A stretch of DNA of 64,000 nucleotides, from the NCBI RefSeq assembly GCF_014678725.1, contig NZ_CP061497.1, positions 1,938,001 through 2,002,000 of the forward strand, written 5' to 3'. Shown here one piece after another: positions 1 through 11,911 of the stretch (the first letter of the stretch is position 1; each line of letters opens with the position of its first letter). The notes under the pieces were generated by a model. That model was not told the origin of the DNA. It worked only from the letters and a program-made list of their open reading frames with translations, and searched no databases. A program made the position numbers and the translations under genes. This stretch comes from Thermomonas sp. XSG. Its GTDB lineage: Bacteria; Pseudomonadota; Gammaproteobacteria; Xanthomonadales; Xanthomonadaceae.

Positions 1-1627
<1,627 letters not shown>

Positions 1628-1631
<4 letters not shown>

Positions 1632-2518
1632 GCGTTCGCCGCCCGGTCGCGGCCGCCATCCAGCAGGGCGATGAAGGCCTGCGTAGCGCGCGATGGCGTG
1701 CGCCCGGCATGGGTCACGCAGCCCAGCTGGCGCGACAGCTTCAGGCCGCTGACCGGCAGGACGCGCAGGCTGCGGTCCAGCATGGTCCGCGGCAGCACGC
1801 CCCAGGCCAACCCCACCGAGGCGAGCATCTTCAGTGTCTCCATGTAGTTGCTGGTCATCCGCAGCCGCAGCGGCAGGCCGCGGCGGCCGAAGGCGTCTGC
1901 GACGATGCGATGGGTGAAGGTGTGCGTTTCCGGCAGCACCGCCGGATGCGCTGACAGTTCAGCGAGCGTGGGGCGGGCGCGGCGCGCCAGCGGGTGGTTG
2001 GGCGCGGCGACGAAACACAGCGGATCCTCCCACAGCGGTGCAGCCCGCAGCGGCGACGTGGCGGGCCCGAGGGTGGTGAGGGCCACGTCGATCCGGCCCA
2101 GCAGCACCTCGTTCCAGGCCTGCTCGGAATCGAGGAAGCGGATATCCAGATCCACCTGCGGATACCTGGCCACGAACCGGCGCAGCAGCGGCGGCAGGCG
2201 GTGCAGGCCGATGTGGTGGCTGGTGGCCAAGCGCAGGGCGCCGCCCACGCCCTCGCCCACCTCGCGCAGCGCGCGGCGCGCTTCACCGGCTTCGTCCAGC
2301 AGCCGCTGCGCGCGCGGCAACAGCGTTCGGCCGGCCTCGGTCAGCACCACCTGCCGGCCCAACCGGTCGAACAGGCGCGTTTCCAGCGTGGCTTCCAGCT
2401 GGGCGATGCGCTTGCTGACCGCGGGCTGGGTCAGGTGCAGCCGCTCCGCTGCGAGGGAAAAGCCCCCGTGTTCGGCCACCGCGACGAAAGCGGCAAGCCC
2501 GGGCAGGTCCATATGCAT
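1628..2518 (-). CDS. LysR-family transcriptional regulator
   Basis: A 296-residue LysR-type regulator. The N-terminal winged helix-turn-helix is clear ([20 protein letters not shown], about residues 18-37), followed by the usual two-lobed effector-binding domain. The frame is open far upstream, but LysR homology starts only at the ATG at 2518; a second ATG two codons later (2512) is equally possible. It is divergent from leuCD, with a palindrome between them, so control of leucine biosynthesis genes is a reasonable inference. The ligand cannot be read from the sequence. Confidence 0.9.
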
Positions 2519-2534
2519 TCCTTGATGGAATCGA

Positions 2535-2553
2535 ATGGATGAAAAATATCCAT
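2535..2553. promoter_or_regulatory. Palindrome in the lysR-leuC intergenic region, probable LysR operator
   Basis: ATGGAT-N7-ATCCAT with an A-rich centre lies in the 93-bp gap between the divergent lysR and leuC genes. Spacing and symmetry resemble LysR-type binding sites, and related copies (GATGGAATCGAATGG, CATCCAATGG) flank it. Assignment as operator is inference. Confidence 0.5.
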
Positions 2554-2611
2554 TTGAGTCATCCAATGGAAGCCGGCAGTCTGGGCCGTGCGCCGCACCG
2601 GAGACCGGACC

Positions 2612-4033
2612 ATGCCCGGCAAGACCCTCTACGACAAACTGTGGGAGATGCACGAGGTCAGCCGTCGCGACGACGGTTCCTCGCTGCTTTACATCGACCG
2701 CCACATCCTCCACGAGGTGACCTCGCCGCAGGCGTTCGAGGGCCTGCGGCTGGCGGGTCGCAAGCCGTGGCGGGCGGACGCCAACCTCGCCACGCCCGAC
2801 CACAACGTGCCGACCACGCGGACCGAGCGCGCCGGCGGGCTGGCCGCGATCGCCGACGAGACCTCGCGCATCCAGGTGCGCACGCTGGACGAGAACTGCG
2901 CGGACTTCGGCATCCTCGAGTTCCCGATGGACGACCCGCGCCAGGGCATCGTCCACGTGGTCGGTCCGGAGCAGGGCGCCACGCTGCCGGGCATGACCGT
3001 GGTCTGCGGCGATTCGCACACCTCCACGCACGGCGCGTTCGGCGCGCTGGCGCATGGCATCGGCACCTCGGAGGTCGAGCACGTGCTGGCCACGCAATGC
3101 CTGGTCGCGCAGAAGATGAAGAACATGCGCGTGCGCGTCGAAGGCGAACTGCCGCCGGGCGTGACCGCCAAGGACATCGTGCTGGCCGTCATCGGCCGCA
3201 TCGGCACCGCCGGCGGCACCGGCCATGCGCTGGAATTCTCCGGCAGCGCGATCCGCGCGCTGTCGATGGAAGGCCGCATGACCGTCTGCAACATGGCGAT
3301 CGAGGCGGGCGCGCGGGTCGGCATGGTGGCTGTGGACGACACCACCATCGACTACGTGCGCGGCCGTCCGTTCGCGCCGGCTGGCGAGCAGTGGGATGCG
3401 GCGGTGGCGCTGTGGCGCACGCTGGTCTCCGACGCCGATGCGCATTTCGACGTCGACATCGAACTGCGCGCGGAAGACATCCGCCCGCAGGTGAGCTGGG
3501 GCACTTCGCCGGAAATGGTACTGGCGGTGGACGGCAACGTGCCCGATCCCGCGCGCGAGGCCGACCCGGTGAAAAAGGATTCCATTACGCGCGCCCTCAA
3601 GTACATGGGCCTGCGCGCCAACCAGCCGATCACCGACATCCGGCTGGATCGCGTCTTCATCGGCTCCTGCACCAATGCGCGCATCGAGGACCTGCGCGCG
3701 GCGGCGGCGGTGGCGAAGGGCCGCAAGGTGGCGGCGACGGTGAAGCAGGCGCTGGTGGTGTCGGGCTCCGGGCTGGTCAAGGCGCAGGCCGAGCGCGAAG
3801 GGCTGGATCGCATCTTCCTCGACGCCGGCTTCGAGTGGCGCGAGCCCGGCTGTTCGATGTGCCTGGCCATGAATCCGGATCGGCTGGAAAGCGGCGAACA
3901 CTGCGCGTCCACCTCCAACCGCAATTTCGAGGGCCGGCAGGGCGCCGGCGGCCGCACCCATCTGGTCAGCCCGGCGATGGCCGCCGCCGCCGCGATTGCC
4001 GGCCACTTCATCGACGTGCGGGAGCTGCAATGA
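2612..4033 (+). CDS. leuC: 3-isopropylmalate dehydratase large subunit
   Basis: Large subunit (473 residues) of isopropylmalate isomerase, an aconitase-family [4Fe-4S] enzyme that interconverts 2- and 3-isopropylmalate in leucine synthesis. Visible motifs are [20 protein letters not shown], the cluster-ligand region [14 protein letters not shown] and [13 protein letters not shown]. The frame extends upstream to a GTG at 2588, but family members begin at the TLYDKLW segment, so the ATG at 2612 is preferred. It overlaps leuD by 4 bases (ATGA), so the two subunits are translationally coupled. Confidence 0.97.
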   Translation: MPGKTLYDKLWEMHEVSRRDDGSSLLYIDRHILHEVTSPQAFEGLRLAGRKPWRADANLATPDHNVPTTRTERAGGLAAIADETSRIQVRTLDENCADFGILEFPMDDPRQGIVHVVGPEQGATLPGMTVVCGDSHTSTHGAFGALAHGIGTSEVEHVLATQCLVAQKMKNMRVRVEGELPPGVTAKDIVLAVIGRIGTAGGTGHALEFSGSAIRALSMEGRMTVCNMAIEAGARVGMVAVDDTTIDYVRGRPFAPAGEQWDAAVALWRTLVSDADAHFDVDIELRAEDIRPQVSWGTSPEMVLAVDGNVPDPAREADPVKKDSITRALKYMGLRANQPITDIRLDRVFIGSCTNARIEDLRAAAAVAKGRKVAATVKQALVVSGSGLVKAQAEREGLDRIFLDAGFEWREPGCSMCLAMNPDRLESGEHCASTSNRNFEGRQGAGGRTHLVSPAMAAAAAIAGHFIDVRELQ

Positions 4034-4674
4034 ATCCCTTCACCAAGCACACGGGCGTGGCGGTGCCGCTGGATCGCGCCAACGTCGACACGGACCAGAT
4101 CATCCCCAAGCAGTTCCTGAAGTCGATCCGCCGCAGCGGCTTCGGCCCCAACCTGTTCGACGAGTGGCGCTACCTCGACGTCGGCCAGCCGGGACAGGAC
4201 TGTTCGACGCGGCCGCTGAATCCGGACTTCGTGTTCAACCAGCCGCGCTATGCGGGCGCCAGCGTGCTGCTGGCGCGCGCCAACTTCGGCTGCGGCTCCA
4301 GCCGCGAGCACGCACCGTGGGCGCTGGCCGAATACGGCATCCGCGCGATCATCGCGCCGAGCTTCGCCGACATCTTCTTCAACAACAGCTTCAAGAACGG
4401 GCTGCTGCCGATCGTGCTGCAGGACGAGGAAGTGGATGCGCTGTTCGCGCAGTGCGACGCCGCGGAAGGCTATGCGTTGGCCATCGACCTGCAGGCGCAG
4501 ACGGTGACGCGGCCCGATGGGACGCGGCACCACTTCGCCGTCGACGCCTTCCGCAAGCACTGCCTGCTGCACGGGCTGGACGACATCGGCCTGACCCTGC
4601 AGCACGCCGACGCCATCCGCGCCTTCGAGGCGCGCCATCGCGCGGCGCAGCCGTGGGTGTTCGCGCGCGGCTGA
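4030..4674 (+). CDS. leuD: 3-isopropylmalate dehydratase small subunit
   Basis: Small subunit (214 residues) of isopropylmalate isomerase, carrying the swivel domain that completes the active site with LeuC. The conserved segments [14 protein letters not shown] and [15 protein letters not shown] are present, and the length is typical of the bacterial LeuD family. It starts inside the leuC stop codon. It is followed by an inverted repeat and the convergent leuB. Confidence 0.97.
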   Translation: MNPFTKHTGVAVPLDRANVDTDQIIPKQFLKSIRRSGFGPNLFDEWRYLDVGQPGQDCSTRPLNPDFVFNQPRYAGASVLLARANFGCGSSREHAPWALAEYGIRAIIAPSFADIFFNNSFKNGLLPIVLQDEEVDALFAQCDAAEGYALAIDLQAQTVTRPDGTRHHFAVDAFRKHCLLHGLDDIGLTLQHADAIRAFEARHRAAQPWVFARG

Positions 4675-4719
4675 GCGCGGTCACTCGGGCGCATCCGCGT
4701 GCGGATTGGGGTGCGGCGA

Positions 4720-4769
4720 ATGGGGTCGGAGCGGACCTTTCGCTTCGCTGAAAAGACACCCGACCCCAT
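4720..4769. repeat. Inverted repeat between convergent leuD and leuB
   Basis: Perfect 10-bp arms ATGGGGTCGG and CCGACCCCAT are separated by 30 bases that contain a second inner match (AGCG/CGCT). It sits between convergent genes. It could be a REP-type extragenic palindrome, could act as a bidirectional terminator, or both. No T-tract follows it. Confidence 0.6.
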
Positions 4770-4786
4770 CTTCAAGCAGGTTCGCC

Positions 4787-5914
4787 TCAGTCGCGCAGCT
4801 CCATCACATGGCAGGGCAGCTCCAGCTGTTCCAGCACCGCGGCGGTAACGGCGCGCGTGCCGACCGCGCGGCTGCGGTCGCTGGCCAGGTCGGCGGTGAA
4901 TACGCCCGCTTCCAGCGCGCGTGAAACCGCCAGCTCCACGCACTGCGCCTCGCCCTCCAGCCCCAGCGCATGGCGCAGCAGCATCGCCGCGCTGAGGATA
5001 GCGGCGTAGGGATTGGCAACGCCCTTGCCGGCGATGTCCGGCGCACTGCCGTGGATCGGCTCGTATAGCCCAATTTGACGGCTCGGCTGCGCCGATTCAT
5101 CGGGCCCGCTGCTGCCTTCGCCCAGGGAAGCCGACGGCAGCAGGCCCAGCGAGCCGGCCAGCATCGAGGCTTCGTCGGTGAGGATGTCGCCGAACATGTT
5201 CTCGGTCACGATCACGTCGAATGATCGCGGCCGCGCCAGCAGGTGCATTGCCATGGAATCCACCAGCTGGTGTTCCAGCTGCACGTCCGGGAACTCCTCG
5301 CGCACGACGCGCGTCGCCACCTCGCGCCACAGCCGCGAGGTTTCCAGCACGTTGGCCTTGTCCACTGAAGTCAGCCTGCCGCTGCGCGCGCGCGCCAGCC
5401 GGGCGGCGTGGCGCACCACGCGCTCGATCTCGGCGACGCTGTAGCGGCACAGGTCGGATGCGTCGCTGTCACTGCGGACCTTGTCGCCGAAATAGATGCC
5501 GCCGGTCAGCTCGCGCACCACGATCAGGTCCACGCCCTGCAGTAGGTGGGGCTTGATCGGCGAGGCGCCCAGCGTGGCCGCGTGCGGCTTGACCGGGCGC
5601 AGGTTGGCGTACAGGCCCAGCGCCTTGCGGATCGCCAGCAACCCCTGTTCCGGGCGCACCTTGGCGCTGGGGTCGGACCACTTCGGTCCGCCGACCGCGC
5701 CCAGCAGGATGGCGTCGGCGGATCGGGCCGCCGCCAGCGTGGCATCCGGCAGCGCGCTGCCGCTGGCGTCGATGGCGGCGCCGCCAATCAGGTGTTCGCT
5801 GAAGTCGAAGTCGTGGCCATAGCGCGCGGCCACCGCGCGCAGGACGGCAACGGCGGCGGCGGTGACTTCGGGGCCGATGCCGTCACCCGGCAGTACGACG
5901 ATGTTGGCGTGCAT
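4787..5914 (-). CDS. leuB: 3-isopropylmalate dehydrogenase
   Basis: NAD-dependent decarboxylating dehydrogenase of leucine synthesis, 375 residues. Family motifs are [10 protein letters not shown] at the N-terminus, the substrate-binding [18 protein letters not shown], the metal-binding [25 protein letters not shown] and [12 protein letters not shown]. Relative to the E. coli protein there are about 12 extra residues between the PSASLGEG and GLYEP segments (about 5073-5112), in a DNA stretch that looks repeat-like. It lies 27 bp downstream of leuA on the same strand and is probably the last gene of the ilvC-leuB transcription unit. Confidence 0.96.
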   Translation of the reverse strand: MHANIVVLPGDGIGPEVTAAAVAVLRAVAARYGHDFDFSEHLIGGAAIDASGSALPDATLAAARSADAILLGAVGGPKWSDPSAKVRPEQGLLAIRKALGLYANLRPVKPHAATLGASPIKPHLLQGVDLIVVRELTGGIYFGDKVRSDSDASDLCRYSVAEIERVVRHAARLARARSGRLTSVDKANVLETSRLWREVATRVVREEFPDVQLEHQLVDSMAMHLLARPRSFDVIVTENMFGDILTDEASMLAGSLGLLPSASLGEGSSGPDESAQPSRQIGLYEPIHGSAPDIAGKGVANPYAAILSAAMLLRHALGLEGEAQCVELAVSRALEAGVFTADLASDRSRAVGTRAVTAAVLEQLELPCHVMELRD

Positions 5915-5941
5915 GTGTGCGGTTCCTTGGAGGGAGTAGGG

Positions 5942-7504
5942 TCAGGCGGGGATCGCCACGGGTTGCGTGGCCTGCGTGCGCAGCACGCGGTTGGCGACGT
6001 CCAGCCAGGCGATCGCGCTGGCTTCCAGCACGTCGCGGCTGGTGCCCTGGCCGGTGAGCGTCTCGCCGTCGATGCGCGTGCTCAGGTTGGCTTCGCCGCG
6101 GGCGTCGCGGCCGATGCCCATGCTGTGCACTTCGTAGCTCTCCAGTGCGAAGTCGACGCCCGTGGCCTGCGCCAGCGCGGCGAACAATGCTGCGATGGGG
6201 CCGTCGCCCCGTGCGTCCTGGCGCACCTGGTGACCTTCGGGATCCGACAGCTCCACCCGTGCGCGGGTGTGCTGGCCCTCGTCGGTCAGGTGCATGGCGG
6301 CCACCCGCCATCCGGGTCCGAAGCGTTCGCCTTCGACCAGCCGCAGCAGGTCGGCATCACCGATCACGTGCTGGGTCTGGGTCAGCGCCTTGGCGTCGGC
6401 GATCACCCGGTCCAGCTGCACATCGTCCAGAACATGGCCCAGCGCGCGCAGGCGGTCGGCCACCGCTGCGCGCCCGCTGTGGCGGCCCAGCACCAGCTGT
6501 GAATCCGGCCAGCCCACGTCCTGCGGACGCATGATCTCGTAGGTATCGCGGTTCTTCAGCATGCCGTGCTGGTGGATGCCGGACTCGTGCGCGAACGCGT
6601 TCAGGCCGACGACGGCCTTGTTGCGCTGGACCTGGATGCCGGTGATCCGCGACAGCAGGCGCGAGGTGTCCAGCAGCTTGGGAGTGTCGATGCGGGTGTC
6701 CACGCCGTACCAGCCGCCGCGCACCTTCATCGCCATCACCAGTTCTTCCAGCGCGGCGTTGCCGGCACGCTCGCCGATGCCGTTGATGGTGCATTCCACC
6801 TGCCGCGCGCCGCCCTCGATGGCGGCCAGCGAGTTGGCCACGGCCAGGCCCAGGTCGTTGTGGCAGTGTGCGCTGAACACGACGCCGTTGGCGCCCTTCA
6901 CGTTGGTGCGCAGGAAACGGAACAGCTCGCGGATTTCCTCCGGCGTGGCGTAACCCACGGTGTCCGGCACGTTGACGGTGCGCGCGCCGGCGGCGATCGC
7001 CGCTTCGAACACCTCGACCAGGAAGTCGCGCTCGGTGCGGAAGGCGTCCTCCGCGGAAAACTCCACGTCATCGACGTGCCGGAGCGCCAGCTCGACGCCC
7101 ATCACCGCGCGTTCGATCACCTGCTGCTTCGACATCGACAGCTTGTGTTCGCGGTGCAGCGGGCTGGTGGAAATGAACACGTGGATGCGCGGTGCGGCGG
7201 CGGCATCCAGCGCGCGTGCGCAGGCTTCGATGTCGCCGGCGTGGCAGCGTGCCAGCCCGGCGATGGCGGCGCCGCGCACATTGCGTGCGATGGCCTGCAC
7301 GGCGCCGAAGTCGGCCGGCGAGCTGTTGGGGAAGCCGGCCTCGATCACGTCCACGCCGAGATCGGCCAGCGCGTGCGCAAAGGCGATCTTCTGCGGGCTG
7401 CTCATGGTGAAACCCGGTGACTGTTCGCCGTCGCGCAGGGTGGTGTCGAAGATGACGACACGATCGGGCGATGCGTGTTCCGGGGCGTTGGCGCTTGCGT
7501 TCAT
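5942..7504 (-). CDS. leuA: 2-isopropylmalate synthase
   Basis: First committed enzyme of leucine synthesis: it condenses acetyl-CoA with 2-oxoisovalerate. The 520-residue length fits the bacterial long form, with a catalytic TIM barrel ([13 protein letters not shown] near residue 20, HCHNDLG metal-binding motif) and a C-terminal regulatory LeuA dimerisation domain, normally the site of leucine feedback. The frame is open further upstream, but the ATG at 7504 is chosen because it overlaps the ilvA stop by 4 bases and starts just before the conserved VVIFDTT segment. Confidence 0.97.
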   Translation of the reverse strand: MNASANAPEHASPDRVVIFDTTLRDGEQSPGFTMSSPQKIAFAHALADLGVDVIEAGFPNSSPADFGAVQAIARNVRGAAIAGLARCHAGDIEACARALDAAAAPRIHVFISTSPLHREHKLSMSKQQVIERAVMGVELALRHVDDVEFSAEDAFRTERDFLVEVFEAAIAAGARTVNVPDTVGYATPEEIRELFRFLRTNVKGANGVVFSAHCHNDLGLAVANSLAAIEGGARQVECTINGIGERAGNAALEELVMAMKVRGGWYGVDTRIDTPKLLDTSRLLSRITGIQVQRNKAVVGLNAFAHESGIHQHGMLKNRDTYEIMRPQDVGWPDSQLVLGRHSGRAAVADRLRALGHVLDDVQLDRVIADAKALTQTQHVIGDADLLRLVEGERFGPGWRVAAMHLTDEGQHTRARVELSDPEGHQVRQDARGDGPIAALFAALAQATGVDFALESYEVHSMGIGRDARGEANLSTRIDGETLTGQGTSRDVLEASAIAWLDVANRVLRTQATQPVAIPA

Positions 7505-8601
7505 GCGTAGCTGGTCTCGGGTGCGGGTGTTGTGCGCGCGGCGCGCGGCACGGGAATGGCGACGGACGGGAGCGGGCCGGCAGCACGCGCGGGCGTGGAG
7601 GCTGCCGGCGGCGTAAGTCGCTCCTGCCTGCGTTGCCGCGGTTTGCGCGGCGGGCGCGGTCGCACGTCCTGCAGCAGCCCCGCCAGCACCGATGCATCGA
7701 GATTGCCGCCGGAGACCACCGCGCACTTGCGCCTGGCCGCGACGCGCTTGCCCGCGGCCAGCGCCAGCGCGCCCGCGCCCTCGGCGATCAGGTGTTCCTC
7801 CAGCGCCAGGCGCACCAGCGTCTCGCGCAGCTCGGCCTCGCGCACGATGACCACGTCGTCCAGCAGCTCCGCCAGCACGCGGCGGGTCAGCGCACCCGGG
7901 ATCTTCACCTTCACGCCGTCGGCCAACGTGGCCACCGGCTCGATGATCCGGTTGTCGCCGCGCAGCGCGCGCGCCATCGCATCGACGCCTTCCACCTGCG
8001 CGCCGATCACCCGCACGCCCTGAGTTTTCAGCGCCAGCGCAACGCCAGCTGCCAGCCCGCCGCCTCCGATCGGCACGATCACCACGTCCGGCGACAGCGC
8101 GCTGGCGATTTCCAGGCCCACGGTGCCCTGCCCGGCGATCACGTCGGGGTCGTCGAAGGCGGACAGCAGCCGGTAGCCATGCTGCGCGGCCAGCTCGGCG
8201 GCGAAGGCCCTGGCTTCGTCGTAACTGTCGCCGTGCAGGCGCACCGTGGCGCCCCAGTGGGCGACGCCGGCGATCTTGGTGGCCGGCGCGGATTTGGGCA
8301 TCACCGTGATCGCCTGCATGCCCAGACGGTAGGCGGCCCAGGCCAGGCCCTGCGCGTGGTTGCCGGCGGAGGCGGCGATGGTGGGCCTAATGTCTCCGCG
8401 CTCGCGCGCCGCCAGCAGCGCGTTCATGGCGCCGCGGACCTTGTACGAGCCGGTGCGCTGCAGGTTTTCCAGCTTCAGCCAGCAGCCGGAGCGCTCGGCG
8501 TAGTGCAGCGGCGTCGGCCCGAGGTATCGGCGCAGCCGCGCCTGCGCGGCCAGCACGTCGCTGGCGGTGGGTGCGCGAGGCGTGGCCGCATCCGTGTTCA
8601 T
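7501..8601 (-). CDS. ilvA: Threonine dehydratase (PLP-dependent deaminase)
   Basis: Converts threonine to 2-oxobutyrate, the entry to isoleucine synthesis. It is 366 residues long, with the PLP lysine in [16 protein letters not shown] (about residues 47-62), the [11 protein letters not shown] segment and the glycine loop [10 protein letters not shown]. It is shorter than E. coli IlvA and lacks the usual C-terminal ACT-like regulatory domains, having instead a basic, Pro/Ala-rich tail (about residues 310-366). Allosteric control by isoleucine of the usual kind is therefore not expected from the sequence. Both ends overlap their neighbours by 4 bases. Confidence 0.93.
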   Translation of the reverse strand: MNTDAATPRAPTASDVLAAQARLRRYLGPTPLHYAERSGCWLKLENLQRTGSYKVRGAMNALLAARERGDIRPTIAASAGNHAQGLAWAAYRLGMQAITVMPKSAPATKIAGVAHWGATVRLHGDSYDEARAFAAELAAQHGYRLLSAFDDPDVIAGQGTVGLEIASALSPDVVIVPIGGGGLAAGVALALKTQGVRVIGAQVEGVDAMARALRGDNRIIEPVATLADGVKVKIPGALTRRVLAELLDDVVIVREAELRETLVRLALEEHLIAEGAGALALAAGKRVAARRKCAVVSGGNLDASVLAGLLQDVRPRPPRKPRQRRQERLTPPAASTPARAAGPLPSVAIPVPRAARTTPAPETSYA

Positions 8602-8831
8602 GCTTCGCGTACGTCCACCGCCAGGCAGTCGTACAGCCCGGCCAGCTGGTGCCGCAGGCTTTCCGGTTCGCGGCTGCCTTCCACGGTCATGCGCAGGTGC
8701 CAGCGGTCGCCGTCGTCCTGGGTTTCGCCATCGACGCTGACGGGCTGGAAGCCTCGTCGCTCGGTGGTGCCCAGCACGCGCGCCAGCGCGCCCTCGGCGC
8801 GGCGCAGGGTGAGATCAAGCTGGTAGCGCAT
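8598..8831 (-). CDS. ilvM: Acetolactate synthase regulatory subunit, ACT domain (IlvM-like)
   Basis: A 77-residue protein comprising a single ACT domain (begins MRYQLDLTLRRAEGALARVL). Its position directly after ilvG identifies it as the small regulatory subunit of acetohydroxyacid synthase. It starts inside the 3' end of ilvG (17-base overlap) and its stop overlaps the ilvA start, so expression is tightly coupled. It is close in length to E. coli IlvM. Confidence 0.88.
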   Translation of the reverse strand: MRYQLDLTLRRAEGALARVLGTTERRGFQPVSVDGETQDDGDRWHLRMTVEGSREPESLRHQLAGLYDCLAVDVREA

Positions 8832-10557
8832 GGGGCGTCTCCGTGGCGGTTCGGGTGGGCGCGACGAACGCGTCGTCGACGGCGGGATCGAGCATCTGCG
8901 CGTTGTTGCGGTTGGGTGGCACCAGCGGCCAGACGTTGGCGGCGGTGTCGATGGCCACGTGCAGCAAGGCCGGGCCTTCGGCATCCAGCAGCGCCTGCAG
9001 CGCGGCATCGACGCCATCGGCGCGGTCCACGTGCAGGGCAGTGATGCCGAAGGCGGCGGCGACCGCGGCGAAGTCCGGGTTGTCGGACAGGTCGATCTCG
9101 GAATAGCGCCGGTCGAAGAACAGCTCCTGCCACTGCCGGACCATGCCCAGCGCCTGGTTGTCCAGCAGCACGATCTTCACCGGCGAGCGGTAGCGCTTCA
9201 GCGTCGCCAGTTCCTGGATGTTCATCATGATCGAGCCGTCGCCGCTCACGCAGACCACGCGCGCATCGGGATTGGCCTCCTGCGCCCCCAGCGCCGCCGG
9301 CAGGCCGAAGCCCATCGCGCCGAGGCCGCCGGAGGTCAGGTGCTTGCGCGGATGGTCCAGGCGCCAGTGCTGCGCCACCCACATCTGGTGCTGGCCGACG
9401 TCGCAGGCCACGGTGGCATCCGGCGCCAGCTCCGACAGCCGCTTCAGCAGCGCGGGCGCGTACACGCCGCTGCCCGGCGCGTCATAGCGCGGAGCGAACT
9501 GCTGCGCGCGTTGCTTGCACTGCGCGCGCCAGGCCTTGCGCGCGGCGCCGTGGCGGCCGTGCAGGTGGGCCGCGCAGGGGAGGGTCAGCTTGGTCAGCGT
9601 GGTGACGATGTCGCCGCGCACGCCAGCATCGGCGTGGCGCAGCTTGTCTATCTCGCAGGCGTCGATGTCCATGTGCACCACGCGTGCATGCGGCGCGAAT
9701 TCGGCCAGCTTGCCGGTGGCGCGATCGTCGAAGCGCGCGCCCACCACCACCAGCAGGTCGGCTTCCTGCACCGCCAGGTTGGCGGCGCGGCTGCCGTGCA
9801 TGCCCAGCATGCCGAGGTTGAGCGGGTGCTGGGTCGGCAGTGCGCCGAGGCCCTTCAGGGTCAGCACGGCCGGGATCTGGGTCGCATCGACGAAGGTGCG
9901 GAACGCCTGCACGGCATCGCCCAGCACGATCCCGCCGCCGCCGTACAGTACCGGCCGCTGCGCCTGCGCGATCAGCGCCAGCGCTTCGTGCAGGGAGGCG
10001 TCCTTGGGCGCTTCCGGTACGTCGGTACCCGACGACACATGCGGCGGCAGGTGCGCGGCATCGGCGACCTGCACGTCCTTCGGCAGGTCGATCAGCACCG
10101 GGCCGGGGCGACCGCTGCGCGCCAGCCGGAACGCTTCGCCCACCATCGCCGGCAGGTCCTCGACGCAGCGGGCGATGAAGCTGTGCTTCACCATCGGCAT
10201 CGTCATCCCGAACACGTCCAGCTCCTGGAACGCGTCCGTGCCCATCAGGTGGGTGGGCACCTGGCCAGTGATGACCACCATCGGCACCGAATCCAGCATC
10301 GCATCCGCGATCCCGGTGACCAGGTTGGAGGCGCCGGGGCCGGAGGTGGCCACGCATACGCCGACGCGCCCGCTGGCCCGCGCATACCCGTTCGCCGCGA
10401 ACGCCGCACCCTGCTCGTGGCGGGGCAGCACGTGGCGCAGCTGCGGGGTGTCGTGCAGGGCATCGTAGAACGGCATGATCGCGCCGCCCGGATAGCCGAA
10501 CAGCGTGTCCACGCCTTCGGCCACCAGCGCCTGCGCCAGCCAGCGGGCGCCGTTCAT
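8815..10557 (-). CDS. ilvG: Acetolactate synthase large subunit
   Basis: Thiamine diphosphate enzyme (580 residues) that forms acetolactate or acetohydroxybutyrate, the first shared step of valine, leucine and isoleucine synthesis. Visible features are the N-terminal catalytic glutamate region LPRHEQGAAFAANGYARA (about residue 47), the FAD-associated middle domain, and the C-terminal TPP motif GDGSIMMNIQELATLKRY...LLDNQALGMVRQWQ. The ATG at 10557 is chosen because it overlaps the ilvC stop; the frame upstream is antisense-type shadow of ilvC. Confidence 0.96.
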   Translation of the reverse strand: MNGARWLAQALVAEGVDTLFGYPGGAIMPFYDALHDTPQLRHVLPRHEQGAAFAANGYARASGRVGVCVATSGPGASNLVTGIADAMLDSVPMVVITGQVPTHLMGTDAFQELDVFGMTMPMVKHSFIARCVEDLPAMVGEAFRLARSGRPGPVLIDLPKDVQVADAAHLPPHVSSGTDVPEAPKDASLHEALALIAQAQRPVLYGGGGIVLGDAVQAFRTFVDATQIPAVLTLKGLGALPTQHPLNLGMLGMHGSRAANLAVQEADLLVVVGARFDDRATGKLAEFAPHARVVHMDIDACEIDKLRHADAGVRGDIVTTLTKLTLPCAAHLHGRHGAARKAWRAQCKQRAQQFAPRYDAPGSGVYAPALLKRLSELAPDATVACDVGQHQMWVAQHWRLDHPRKHLTSGGLGAMGFGLPAALGAQEANPDARVVCVSGDGSIMMNIQELATLKRYRSPVKIVLLDNQALGMVRQWQELFFDRRYSEIDLSDNPDFAAVAAAFGITALHVDRADGVDAALQALLDAEGPALLHVAIDTAANVWPLVPPNRNNAQMLDPAVDDAFVAPTRTATETPHALPA

Positions 10558-11549
10558 CACGCGGCCTCGGCTTGCTTGGCGGGCGCCTGCGGCGCGTTGG
10601 CCAGCCACGGCATGTTGGCCCGCAGCTTCCTGCCGGTGGCCTCGATCGGATGCTCCAGGTCGGCCTGCTTCAGCGCCTTGTAGTTGGCATTGCCGGCGGC
10701 GTATTCGGCGATCCACTGGCGGGCGAAGGTGCCGTCCTGGATTTCCGCCAGCACCTTCTTCATCTGCGCGCGGGTATTGGCGTCCACCACGTAGTCGCCG
10801 CGGGTCAGCGCGCCGTACTGCGCGGTCTCGCTGATGAACTCGTGCATGCGGGTGATGCCGCCTTCGTAGAACAGGTCGACGATCAGCTTCAGTTCGTGCA
10901 GGCATTCGTAGTAGGCGACCTCGGGCTGGTAGCCGGCTTCGACCAGCGTTTCCCAACCCGCCTGCACCAGCCGCGTGGCGCCGCCGCACAGCACGGCCTG
11001 CTCGCCGAACAGATCGGTTTCGGTTTCCTCCTTGAAGGTGGTCTTGATGGCGTTCTGGCGCGCGCCGCCGATGCCGGCGCAGTAGGTCATCGCCAGTTGC
11101 TCGGCCTGGCCGCTGCGGTCCTGGTGGACCGCATACACGGACGGCACGCCGCGGCCGATCTCGTATTCGCGGCGCACCAGCGCGCCCGGACCCTTGGGTG
11201 CGACCAGCACCACGTCGAGGTCGTCGCGCGGGGTGATCTGGCCGTAGTGGACGTTGAAGCCGTGCGCGAACAGCAGGCATGCGCCCTGGTCCATGTTCGG
11301 CTCGATCACTTCGCCGTACAGCTGCGGCTGCACCATGTCAGGGGTGAGCACGGCGACGATCTGCGCGCCCTTCACCGCCTCGGCGGGAGTCTTGACGATG
11401 AAGCCGTCGGCCTTCGCCTTGAATTCGGTCGGGCCGCCGGGGCGCAGGCCGATGGTCACGTCGAAGCCGGAGTCGCGCAGGTTGAGCGCATGCGCGCGGC
11501 CCTGGCTGCCGTAGCCGATGATGGCGATGCGGGGTTTGCTGCTGGTCAT
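10557..11549 (-). CDS. ilvC: Ketol-acid reductoisomerase
   Basis: Class I (short-form) enzyme of 330 residues that isomerises and reduces acetolactate and acetohydroxybutyrate with NAD(P)H and Mg2+. The Rossmann motif [17 protein letters not shown] is at residues 12-28, followed by the LRPGG cofactor loop, and the all-helical C-terminal domain contains the expected acidic metal ligands. It is the first structural gene of the ilvC-ilvG-ilvM-ilvA-leuA unit, preceded by an attenuator. Confidence 0.97.
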   Translation of the reverse strand: MTSSKPRIAIIGYGSQGRAHALNLRDSGFDVTIGLRPGGPTEFKAKADGFIVKTPAEAVKGAQIVAVLTPDMVQPQLYGEVIEPNMDQGACLLFAHGFNVHYGQITPRDDLDVVLVAPKGPGALVRREYEIGRGVPSVYAVHQDRSGQAEQLAMTYCAGIGGARQNAIKTTFKEETETDLFGEQAVLCGGATRLVQAGWETLVEAGYQPEVAYYECLHELKLIVDLFYEGGITRMHEFISETAQYGALTRGDYVVDANTRAQMKKVLAEIQDGTFARQWIAEYAAGNANYKALKQADLEHPIEATGRKLRANMPWLANAPQAPAKQAEAA

Positions 11550-11591
11550 TGCGAAGGTTCCTGTTGGGAGGTTTTTTCGGGGGCCAAAACG

Positions 11592-11622
11592 AAAAACCCC
11601 GCACCTTGCGGTGCGGGGTTTT
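11592..11622 (-). terminator. ilv-leu operon attenuator (Rho-independent terminator)
   Basis: A perfect 13-bp stem (AAAACCCCGCACC / GGTGCGGGGTTTT) closes a GCAA tetraloop and, on the minus strand, is followed by a run of five T then CGTTTT. It sits 30 bases after the stop of the leader peptide and 43 bases before ilvC, exactly where an attenuator terminator should be. A competing antiterminator pairing was not worked out. Confidence 0.9.
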
Positions 11623-11651
11623 GCGATTCGGGCGTTGATTTGTTGCTTTTC

Positions 11652-11765
11652 TTACACGCCGGATCGTCCCGCACCTGTGGGCGAGGTAATAAGTACGAGG
11701 ACGAGGATGGACGCCGCCTGCGAGGCGGTCGTCGGAGTCGGCAGTGGCATGTGGCGCTGCAACAT
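11652..11765 (-). CDS. ilv-leu operon leader peptide
   Basis: A 37-codon frame (or 32 codons from the inner ATG at 11750) contains the run ILVLVLI, encoded by ATC CTC GTC CTC GTA CTT ATT, 12 codons before its stop. This is the signature of a branched-chain attenuation peptide: ribosome stalling on Ile/Leu/Val codons when the charged tRNAs are scarce would prevent formation of the terminator at 11592-11622. Neither start has a strong Shine-Dalgarno sequence, so the exact start is uncertain. The mechanism is inferred from the well-known enterobacterial ilv/leu systems. Confidence 0.85.
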   Translation of the reverse strand: MLQRHMPLPTPTTASQAASILVLVLITSPTGAGRSGV

Positions 11766-11911
11766 GGCTTCAGGTAAACATGATTCCGCAACGCCTGTCA
11801 ACTGTCCCGCACATGCCGTTTTCGCATGAGGGAAAGTTGCAAACGAAACCGCGCAAATGCAGCAGGATCAAGGCCTGCAGCGATGCCCGCACCCCGCCAC
11901 GGATCCCCACG

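Noticed and set aside
2519-4030. Extending the LysR gene upstream along its open frame
   Set aside because: The extension is antisense to leuC and the LysR N-terminus begins at 2518.
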